This document shows, in pieces, positions 1 to 15,561 of a stretch of 64,000 bases of DNA. The notes below the pieces were generated by a model. It did no database searches. It was given only the letters and a program-made list of their open reading frames with translations, and was not told the DNA's origin. Position 1 is the first letter of the stretch. The number at the start of each line of letters is the position of its first letter. The translations under genes and the position numbers were made by a program. Origin of the DNA: Tenrec ecaudatus (Eukaryota; Chordata; Mammalia; Afrosoricida; Tenrecidae); assembly GCF_050624435.1 (NCBI RefSeq), contig NC_134535.1, positions 122,747,731 through 122,811,730 of the forward strand, given 5' to 3'.

Positions 1-1355
1 TGTAATATTTTTGTTACCTGATTATAGTTTTAATTTTAATTTCCCTGATTAATACTGATATTGTGTACTTTTTTCCTTTTTTTAAGATGCACACAATACA
101 AATTATTGGATTGTATAACATGTGAATTGCATGCCATTAAAACTTGGGGGAAATGTGCACTGTAATGTGGAAAATGTGAAAAGTGATTCAACATGAGGGA
201 GAAAACATAAGACAGAAGAAACTGCCTAAAAGTAAAATCTTAGTACTAGTGTTGAACCAAACTGGATAAGCAATATCCTGGGAAACACTGCCTTAGCCGG
301 TACAGGCACTGTGTCCCTCTTGATAGAGGGAGCAAGTTTCCATTTTTATAATAAATTTAAGAAAAATGAGATTTATATTTTGTCTATATTGAGGCACTTG
401 TGAGTGTAGAATCACCACTGGCAATAAATTAATCAAGACAGTAGGCATAAATGAACTCTTTGGTAACATATACATGTAATCCTTCCTTCACACATAATCA
501 CAGTTGAGGTTTCTCTACCAAAAATAATTTTCAATCTTATATGGGAAAAAAGTCCAGGTTGGCTGATGGACTTGCCTAAACCACCTTTTACATCGTAATG
601 ACCTCAAGGCACTAAGGTTTAAAAACTTGTCTAGCAGGATATGTGAGTGGCATTAACACAGTCCCAGGATCCCTGTTCAGAAACCCCTGCGTGGGAAAGA
701 ATATCGTATCTCAACTCAAGCTCTCAAATATACAGCTGGCCATTGTGCCTGTTATTTTAACTTCATGGATCTGTAAAATCTTAGCACTATTTAAAATGGT
801 ATGCAATACTCCACATCTAAGAATACAATCATCTGACTAGAAAAATTCAGAAATGGAGGCAGGAGTATCAGCAGTGTCCTGGAGGCAATAAGCTATAAAC
901 TCAAGGTACTTCTGAGCTTCGGCAATGGCTGGCAGTCTCTGGCACATGGATTAAGAAGTGGACAGAGGGCTGGGATCTGCCATGTGCTTGGTAGAAACAT
1001 TCAATTTTGTGTGTACGTTAGTTAACAGTTGTCTGTGAGTTTCTAAATAAAGTTCTCAATATTCAACTACGAGTTTCCACAAATTTATCAGGCAATATGC
1101 CACTCATTTCCTGTGGGCAGTGACAGGAAGTGCTCCATTTTTTAATGCTCCACTCACTTAGCAAAGTCCCCTAGAGCCTCTAACAATGTTCTGTGTGTGG
1201 TATTTGCGGCCCTAGGTTTTTTCCTCGCTCTCCATCCTGACTAAACTGTTGGAATCACACTGAGTTTGGTGGTTGGTGGACCCCTGGGGTAGACGTTTTA
1301 TGGCTCTCACTTCTTTTGCTAGTGTAGTTTGTATAATTCTCTAGAGGCAGATACG
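1..1355. other. AT-rich intergenic flank, no gene recognised
   Basis: No coding exon, RNA gene or classifiable repeat is apparent. The open frames here are short and resemble no family known to me. By human synteny this side leads toward KLRD1, but no KLR-type exon (C-type lectin motifs such as WIG or CYYF) is visible. Confidence 0.5.
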
Positions 1356-1363
1356 ATTTAGGG

Positions 1364-1550
1364 CAGTGGTTCTCAACCTATGGGTCGCCACCCCTTTGGG
1401 GGTCGAAAGACCCTTTCACAGGGGTCACCTGATTCATAGCAGTAGCAAAATGACAGTGATGAAGTTGCAACAAAAATAATGTTATGATTGGGGGGTCATC
1501 ACATGGAGTATATTAAAGGGTCACGGCATTAGGAAGGTTGAGAACCACTC
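1364..1550 (+). mobile_element. SPIN-type hAT transposon, short non-autonomous copy
   Basis: The element starts CAGTGGTTCTCAACC and ends GGTTGAGAACCACTC, a near-perfect terminal inverted repeat with SPIN signature. It is flanked by an exact 8-bp duplication ATTTAGGG at 1356-1363 and 1551-1558, the length expected of hAT transposases. At 187 bp it has no coding capacity. Both ends match the outer parts of the 495-bp copy near 39 kb, so it is an internally deleted derivative. The intact target duplication implies a complete insertion. Confidence 0.88.
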
Positions 1551-1650
1551 ATTTAGGGATAAAAACTGAACAGATGAAAGAGGGTTAGAGATTACATTTA
1601 AGGTTCTCTAGGGAAGGAATTTCAAACAATCATTTTCCTCATCTAACTCA

Positions 1651-1674
1651 CCCCCCCCCCACACACACACACAC
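1651..1674. repeat. C-run and (AC)n microsatellite
   Basis: Ten C residues are followed by seven AC units. This is a simple repeat with no sign of function. Confidence 0.9.
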
Positions 1675-1861
1675 CCCGCTTCCCATGTATTGGTTCTTGA
1701 CTGAGGGTCAGAAGCAAACACTGGTTTGTTGTGACCCCAGGAGCTTTACCCAGGTGTCATTATGATGCTTTGAGGACACGGCCTCATACAGACCAGCAAT
1801 GAAGTCAAACAGATCAGGTGTGGTTACAGCACAACCCACCTTCAGCAAAATTGAGTGCACA

Positions 1862-1990
1862 GAATGGTTTCTCAAACTTCGGGTGCAACAGCATCAAATC
1901 ACATGAGGAGCTTGTTAAAAATATGGATGCCTTCGCTGTGATTCTGCGTCAGCTCAATCTAGGACATAGCCTAGTTACCTGCATTTCTTT
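1862..1990 (+). mobile_element. MER5A-like hAT-Charlie fragment
   Basis: The start TGGTTTCTCAAACTTCGG and later GAGCTTGTTAAAAAT follow the 5' half of the MER5A consensus as I remember it. The fragment stops where the antisense poly(A) tract of the next feature begins, so it was probably split by that insertion. It is an old pan-mammalian transposon fossil. Confidence 0.6.
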
Positions 1991-2300
1991 TCATTTTTTT
2001 TTTTAGAAAAAGAAATTTATTGGAGCCCATATAAGACCAGCATCCCCTACTGTGTAAGCATGTCCAACAAAGGGATACACCACTCACTGTGTCCTCATAT
2101 CCCAGAGGGACTCCCCTGGAGCTGAGCTCCAAAGCCCCAGGACTGGTTGGGGATGGAGATGGCACCTGCATTTCCAAGAGACATCTCCTCAGCCCCACCT
2201 GATACTCAAATGCCGGCAGACTCCAAAGGCCGCTTTCAGAACTCATAAAGCAGCGATAGAGAATAAGGCCCGAGAGGAAAACAATTATGCAACCAGCAAC
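1991..2300 (-). pseudogene. Poly(A)-tailed retrocopy fragment of unknown parent
   Basis: Read on the minus strand, the segment ends CCAATAAATTTCTTTTTCT followed by a run of A (the T-run at 1995-2005 on the plus strand). That places an AATAAA poly(A) signal some 10-15 bases before the tail, as in a reverse-transcribed mRNA. A 91-codon frame crosses it but resembles no protein I recognise, and it may be mostly 3' UTR. A SINE with a poly(A) tail is the alternative. Confidence 0.4.
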
Positions 2301-2332
2301 CCAGCTGACCTAGGGCCTCACTACAGCACCCA

Positions 2333-2518
2333 TAAAACCAAACCAACTCCACGTCAGTTGATGCTGACTCAAAGCAAGTCTATAGGACAGGGCAGAACTG
2401 CCCCTGGAGCTTTATGGAGGAAGAAAATCCCATGTTTCTCCTGGGCGGCTGGTAGTTTTAAACTGCTGATCTTGCGAATCGCGGCCCCACGTGTAACCAC
2501 TCGGCCACCAGGGTTCCA
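2333..2518 (-). mobile_element. AfroSINE-type SINE
   Basis: The antisense copy opens with the tail motif (GTTGATGCTGACTCAAAGC) and ends with the tRNA-like head read backwards (TAACCACTCGGCCACCAGGG). Nearly full length but clearly mutated. Confidence 0.8.
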
Positions 2519-2634
2519 CACCTTCTCAAAATGAAGCAAGTGAACATATGTGCCCGAGCAGCTACGAGCACACAGTGTAACAGCCGCTCCCACTCATTTT
2601 CTGCTCAGAGGATACATGTACCAGCGATGCTGAT

Positions 2635-2825
2635 GTCAAGTGCCATCAAGTGGCTCTGAGTCACGGCGACACTAACCTCTGCAGTCCTGTGCCATCCTCA
2701 CAATTGCTCCTATGCCCGAGCCCATTGCTGTAGCCACTGCATCCATCCATCCTGCGGAGGGTCTGCCCTCTTTGTCACGGCCCCTTTACTTTACCCAGCA
2801 TGTTGTCCTTCTCCTGGAACTGGTC
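2635..2825 (-). mobile_element. RTE (BovB/RTE1-like) LINE, 3' end
   Basis: This holds the antisense 3'-terminal 190 bp of the RTE family: the shared tail CATCAAGTGGCTCTGAGTC, then TGTGCCATCCTCACAATTG and CTGGTCTCTCCTGACAAC. It is 5'-truncated, as is usual for LINE insertions. Confidence 0.75.
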
Positions 2826-2914
2826 TCTCCTGACAACTGACAGACAACTGGGGCACCAGGGTTCTCATGTATATTAAATAAAGACAATGTTTCTGGAGCC
2901 AGTGGTTTTGTTTT

Positions 2915-4154
2915 TTTCAGATATGCAATTTTATTTCCTTGGCCTGACAGCATACATTTCAATATACAAGAACTTGCAGCTGACAGAACCAACACAGATT
3001 TCCCCCCAACAGGAAGGACGTTCTTCATTAGCAGAGATGATTGAAATGTCATGTCGGAATGCAATTCCTGCTCCCCACCCCCACCCCACATAACCCCTAA
3101 AGTGAAAATTACCAGAATCAACAGATCCCACGAATTACTAAAGTCATCCCCCCACACTTGTCTAACTAGCAGCTGCGATGGCTGAGAACCCACAGAGGGA
3201 AGCAGCTGGCCTTCATTTAGCCTTCATGTGTGTGTGCGACTAAAGGGACAGGGGACATCAGGCAGGAAGGGAGCAAGAATGCTGGATGAGTGGGTGGTAT
3301 ACGCAGTCTAGTCTTGCCTCATATCTGCCACGTCAATGCATAACACATCTCTGTGCCTTGAACGTGGAGCCAAGTTGGGGCATGCTAGAGGGTGGTTTCA
3401 GCTTGGAGCTGGAAATGTCTGCGACCCAGTAGGTCCACAGGAGATGTGGGCTAAGGGGCACTGGAGAGAGAGCAGACAAAGAGATGTTTCATGCTCAGTC
3501 AATTCCAGTTTAATGTTCCATAAAACTCTCCTCACAAAGCCTCCTTTTCCAAAAGTAAAAAAGGCAGCAGCTCTGCTGGCTACTGGCGCTCACCCGCGTG
3601 TGCGATGCTGAATGGACTGACGTGAAAGTCTGGAGATGAGAGATCCTGAGGTACTATGCATTTAAATAGTGGGTTTTTCTTTTGGTCCCCAGGAATGGTC
3701 CACTACCTGTGGTCCGAAAACATTCCCACCCCTCTCCCCTGCCGTGTGGTACAAGCAAGTGCCAAAAATAGAATCTCTGCCCAAAGAGAAGGGAGAACAG
3801 GAAGGTGCTGCTGGACCACAATCTTCTCTGGCCCCAAAAGATCCACCTCTATGAAATTACCAAAAAAAAAAAAAATTAATTCACAGCAATGCTGTGGCTA
3901 TGTCATCCCCATTAGTCTAGTAAAGTCAATCCAACAGCTGGTCCTGACATGCTTTCCCCCTGGGCCAAGGAAGCAGCAAAATACATCAATTGAGCATGTG
4001 AAAATATGATGACGGCGTGTGCAGTGTAGTGTTTCCAGGTGTCTTGGCCTTCTGTCTCCTTATGGCGGGAGCTCTTCTTCCTCCCCCAAGTTCCACACAC
4101 ACCCCTCCCCTAACCCCCAAGTCCAGACGCTCCCATCTGCTGGGCTTCCTTCAC
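2915..4154 (-). other. GABARAPL1: GABARAPL1 3' UTR
   Basis: This region runs from the stop codon at 4155-4157 to the poly(A) signal at 2930-2935, about 1.24 kb, comparable to the human 3' UTR. It is free of obvious SINE or LINE insertions, in contrast to the surrounding DNA, which suggests constraint. The exact cleavage position is inferred. Confidence 0.7.
2930..2935 (-). terminator. GABARAPL1: GABARAPL1 poly(A) signal AATAAA
   Basis: On the minus strand the sequence reads AAGGAAATAAAATTGC. This resembles the end of the human GABARAPL1 transcript as I remember it. Cleavage would fall about 10-20 bases further, near 2912-2920. Confidence 0.7.
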
Positions 4155-11071
<6,917 letters not shown>

Positions 11072-11180
11072 TCAGAAAGGACCCCCGGGTTCCCCTCGCC
11101 GGGAAGCAGGAAAAGGTCGCGTAGAGCGATCGCCACAGCTATTCCCCGGAGCAGGGAGCACGAAAACAACACGGCGACGC

Positions 11181-11211
11181 ATTGGCATTGTGACGTCACG
11201 ACGCCCCGCCC
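11181..11211 (-). promoter_or_regulatory. GABARAPL1: Putative GABARAPL1 core promoter: GC box, CRE, CCAAT
   Basis: On the minus strand, in transcription order, lie a GC box (GGGGCGGGGC, about 11202-11211), a perfect CRE palindrome TGACGTCA (11191-11198) and a CCAAT motif (GCCAAT, 11181-11186). They sit about 260-290 bp upstream of the start codon. The compact order suggests an initiation site between here and exon 1, but the TSS itself cannot be read from sequence. Confidence 0.6.
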
Positions 11212-11259
11212 CGGCGAGCCCAACAGTGCGAGACTGGGGGGGGCGAGCACATTGTCTAT

Positions 11260-12770
11260 TCCTTGTCGATTCCAGTATGCTTTCATTCTCTCTGACGGTT
11301 GCCCCCCTGCAACCAGCGGAGTGTTCCCATGTCCTTTAATTGTTTAGATGACATTGACATTCGTTTAAAAGCAAAAGTGCTTGTTCTGGAAATGCCTTCT
11401 TTCCCTCTCCTCTTGGTTGGACCTCAAAACAAATACAAAGAGCTCAACATCTAGCCTTTTCCAAGTCCTTATCTAGAATTCGTTAGGGATTAAAAGGGAA
11501 TGGGGGACTTGGGAACGTTGGTGACTAGTGTAGGGACATCCCTTGCTTGCATCTTGTCCTTTGTCCGTTTAGCTGTCCCAGCCAGGCGTCTCAGGCGCGA
11601 GGCTGTCCGCCTCCCACCATAACCCCTCCTTCCCCAGGCTCACGTCACCTTTGTTTGGGTCCGTGCCGCACTTTGCTCCCAAGACGGTAGCGTAAACAGA
11701 GCATGACTCAGGAATTTGGAGAGCTGTGTAAGGTGAAGGGCATGAAGTGCGATAAGGATTCGGAGAAGAAGTGATGTGACTACACGTGTTCAAAGATACA
11801 AATGATTCACTTGGCTACTATTGCCCCAGAAGTTGGCCTTGGCTTCTCGAAAACACATCTCCTGAGCATGTTAGTGTGTGGCCATTGAGTGTGGTCATTC
11901 CAACTTTCAGGGACCCCAAAGGAAAGAGTGTTTCCTTGGCTGCGAGAAAGCAATTGGCCAGGTCTTTTCTGTTGCACAAACAGAACTTTTCGGTTAGCAG
12001 CCAGGCTCTTAACCGTTGGTAACTTTGGCAGCCTGACCTAGAAACTTCTGATTCTTCTGAAAAAGTTATTTGATAGCTGGGTCAAAGTTGAACTGCTCGT
12101 AAACCATAAGGGTAACAGTCAGAATTTCTGGCTGAGATAAGGAATTGTTTGTTGAAGGTGCCTGTTGTGATTCTCTTTCTCATAGGTCCCCTCCCAACCC
12201 TCCCATCTCTTCCCATCCTCCAGGTCAGGAAATAGGATTGCAGTGGGAAATGTTAATAAAACAGAGCCTGTAACCCGGGCAGACAGTCCTGATTTTCAGA
12301 TCACCCCAAAGTAGACTTAACTTTCAATCACCGAGAACTTGGGCTAGATTCCTGTTGAATTTGTAACTACGCTGGTAACTGAAATAGGCTGAGCTTGTTG
12401 CTTTAAGACAAAGGAAGAATTAGAAGAGTTGTGGGGATAAGGTAGAAATATTCCTAACACGCTTTCTCACCTAAGTCTCAGGAATAACCACAGAATGTAG
12501 CGAATGGCTTATTGATGTTAAAATGTGAGCGCGTGCTGTTTAACAAGCCCTGGGTAAATTCTGCTCTTTCTTCCCCCACTCTGTGCCAACCTTTGACCTC
12601 CTAAAAACTACTTTCTCTCTGCTGATTTCAGCTCAACTTTTTTTTTTTTTTTTACAAAATCAGAAGTTTCTCTCACATTTCAGCATTCTACCTGAATATT
12701 TATCTCTGTTGGGGGGATATTGGAGCTTGAATTCTGAGCATTGGGTTTACAGAGGATTGTCATTTACCGT
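11260..12770. other. Intergenic, nothing recognised
   Basis: Upstream flank of GABARAPL1. One AP-1-like TGACTCA lies at 11704-11710. No repeat family or exon was recognised. Confidence 0.5.
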
Positions 12771-12772
12771 GA

Positions 12773-12930
12773 ACCAAACCAAACTCGGCCATTGAGTTGA
12801 TTCTCATTCATAGCAGCCCTATGGCTAGCCCGTGTGCAGGTCGGAGGCTGTGTATCTTTACAGAAGAAGTAATGGTGATTTCAAACTGCTGACCTGTGGT
12901 CAGCAGTTCAAATCATAACTTCTGCACTCC
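12773..12930 (-). mobile_element. AfroSINE-type SINE
   Basis: Antisense: ATTGAGTTGATTCTCATTC at the tail side and TTTCAAACTGCTGACCTG toward the head. Moderately diverged. Confidence 0.75.
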
Positions 12931-12989
12931 CAAGCCTCCTGCACTCCTGCATAAATATTCTCTTTCCCTCCTGCCCATCTCATGAATTG

Positions 12990-13109
12990 GCTTACTCGCT
13001 GCAGGCTGCCCAAGTCCCCCACTTGGTGTCAGCAAATCTAGCTTCCATAGAGTTATTTCTGATTCTTGCCATGCAATGTGAAAAGTTTGCCCTCAGGTAA
13101 AATATATCT
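12990..13109 (+). mobile_element. LTR-like repeat fragment (family of 19.4-21.5 kb)
   Basis: The stretch with AGTTTGCCCTCAGGTAAAAT parallels AGCTTTGCCCTCAAGTAGG and AGCTTTGCCCTCAGGCAGAG at 19.75 and 21.0 kb. It stops at a SINE and an RTE insertion, and a related segment resumes near 15.0 kb. Fossil; broken. Confidence 0.4.
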
Positions 13110-13310
13110 GGACTTCTGGTGGCATCGTGGATTACCTGTTGGGCTGCAAGCCAAAAGGTCAACAGTTCTAAACCACCTGTAGATATGAGGGAGCCTTTTT
13201 ACTTCCCTTAAAAGTTTTACAGTATCAGAAACCCACAGGAGCAGACTCACTTTGCCCTATACCGTTGCTATGAATCAGAATTCACTTCCTGACAGTGAGT
13301 TTGGTTTTTG
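13110..13310 (+). mobile_element. AfroSINE-type SINE, near full length
   Basis: The head CTGGTGGCATCGTGGATTAC shows the tRNA-derived A-box region, and the tail GACAGTGAGTTTGGTTTTTG is the family 3' end. This is one of the better reference copies in the window. Confidence 0.85.
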
Positions 13311-13319
13311 GAGAACATG

Positions 13320-14999
13320 TTTATAAATGGATTAATACCCCCAATGAACACACTCAACATATCTGAAATGGAAAACTGCGGGAAAAAAGCAAGTGTTAAA
13401 TTGCAATGTTGAAAGGTTCTAGAGGCAAAATATTGAGTGATGCAGGAAGCATCAAGAGAAGATGGAAAGAATGCACAGAGTCACTGTGCCAAAAATAACC
13501 GGTTGACAGTGTACCATTTCAGGAGGTAGCATATGATCAAGAACCAGTGGTACCAAAGGAAGAAAATTCAAATTTCACTGACTGCATTAGCCAAAAACAG
13601 GCTCCAGGGATTGAAGGAATGCCCGTTCAAATGTTTCAGAAAGCTGAAAAAGCACTGGAAACACTCACTTATACTAGGATATTTGGAAGATACCTTCTTG
13701 GCCAACTGACTATAAAAGATCCATATTTGTCCCCATCCCAAAGAAAGGTGACCAACAGAATGCTCAAACATTGATCTCGCACACAAGTAACATTTTTCTT
13801 ATGATCATCCAACAACGGTTGAAGCAGCACATTGTCAGGCAACTGCCAGAACTTCAGGCTGGATTCACAAGAATATGTGGAACAAAGGATATCATGCTGA
13901 TAGCACGTGGATCGTGGCTCAAAGCACAGAATTCCAGAAAGCTGATCCCTTGTGCTTCATTGACTATGCAAAGGCATCCAACTGTGTGACCCATACTAGA
14001 CTGTGGATTGCCTGGAGGAGGATGGGAATTCTGGAACCCTTCCTTGTGCTCCTACTAAACATGTACACAGGTTAACGGGCAGTTTGGAAAACAGAACAGG
14101 GGAATACCGGATAGTTTAAAATCAGGAAAGGTGGTGTCAAGTTGTAACCTCTCACCATATTTATCCAATCTGTATGCCGAGAAAATAATCTGAGAAGTCG
14201 AATTATATGAAAATAATTCAGCATCAGGATTGCAGGAAGATTTATAAACAACCTGTGATATGCAGATGGCACAAACTTGCTTGCTGTAAGTGAAGAGGAC
14301 TTGAAGCGCTTGCTGAAAACCAAGGAGTGTAGCCTGCAGAGCGGATGACATCTCAATGTAAAGAAGACCCAAATCCTCACAACCAGACCAAAAGGTCACA
14401 TCATGATAAATGGAGAAAATATTGACCTTTTCAAGGATTTAGTTAATTCTCACAGAAGCAGTCGTCAAGGGATCAAAAGGCGAGATACACTGGGTAAATC
14501 TGCTACACATGGCCTCTTTAGAGGAAGGCAAGGTTGTTACTTTGAGGTGCAATTGACTCAAGCTGTGGTATTTTCAGCCATATGAGAGTTGGATAATGAA
14601 TAAGGAAGACTGAAGAAAAATGGATATATTTGAATTATGGTGCTTTCGAAGAATACTGAAACTACCACAGACTGCCAAAGAGCAAACACATCTGTCTTGG
14701 AAGAAGTACAGCCAGCATGCTCCTTCAAGGCAAGGACCATGAGACTGTGCCTCACATAAATTTAGACATGTTGTCGGAAGAGGCCAGTCCCTAGAAAGGG
14801 ACATCATGCAGGACAAAACAGATGGGAAGTGAAAAAGAGGAACGCCTCAACATGAGGCATAGACACCGTAGCAGCAACAATGGGCTGAAACAGAGAATGA
14901 GTGTGAGGATGTGTGGTGCAGGACTAGGCGGTGCTTTGTTCGGTTGTCCGCGGGGTGGCTATGAGTCAGCACTGACTCGACAGTACCGAACAGACACAC
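13320..14999 (+). mobile_element. RTE (BovB/RTE1-like) LINE with reverse-transcriptase remnants
   Basis: About 1.7 kb of a 5'-truncated RTE LINE. Translated pieces in different frames resemble the RTE reverse transcriptase: QAPGIEGMPVQMF, LPELQAGFTRICGTKDI and CFIDYAKASNCV (motif A, with the catalytic Asp). The C-terminal part follows (VQPACSLKGK-type peptides). Several frameshifts and stops prevent a continuous ORF. The 3' end near 14945-14995 reads GGCTATGAGTCAGCACTGAC, the tail shared with AfroSINEs. RTE LINEs supply the machinery that is likely to have mobilised those SINEs. Confidence 0.88.
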
Positions 15000-15420
15000 C
15001 AACAATCCTGGATTGCTCATTGGACACTGACCGACCTGGCGTTAATCGCTTCTCATTCCATTCCCCACATCTCTATCCTCTTTGCCTCAGATGCTGAAGA
15101 CAATTTTGTTTCCCCTCACTGTGATAACTTCATGATGACTTCCCCTTAAGACAGTCACACCCAACACTCTTGGTCAGAGTGCCTGATCCAACCTTGTAAG
15201 CTTTTCTAATCTGCGGCCATGGTCCCTTATCTGCTTCTGTGGTCTTGCTGTCATCTGTGGTGAATGGATCTGGTGCCCCTCCTGAGTGTGTGACCACTTC
15301 CTCTGTTCTCTATGTTCTATGTGTGTGGCCATGAGACTGTGATTCCTTTGCCACCATATGGCCACATGTTGATGTTCTTAGAAACAGGTGTGGATAACTA
15401 AGACTAGAAAGTTCAAGTTA
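15000..15420 (+). mobile_element. LTR-like repeat fragment, probable continuation of 12990-13109
   Basis: CTTGTAAGCTTTTCTAATCT here matches CCTGCAAGCTTCTCTCATCT at 19.9 kb, so it belongs to the same LTR-like family. The RTE and SINE in between would then be later insertions. Fossil, incomplete. Confidence 0.4.
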
Positions 15421-15561
15421 CATTAAGGCATTTATTAAAGATTGGCAACTTGCAGGAGAAGCATACCACAGAGATGCCATAGCAGTAGGTTGCCTTTGAG
15501 TTTACAAAGTAAACAGTATTTCATAGGGCTGTAAATTTAGTCAAGAATTGGTGTGTGTCAA

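Noticed and set aside
1-1355. KLRD1 or another KLR-family exon at the left edge
   Set aside because: Expected from synteny but no C-type lectin motif or membrane-anchor exon was found; the gene is probably outside the window.
13110-13180. tRNA gene in the SINE heads
   Set aside because: The A-box-like and B-box-like parts are recognisable but no copy can fold into a proper cloverleaf with intact acceptor stem; all are SINE heads.
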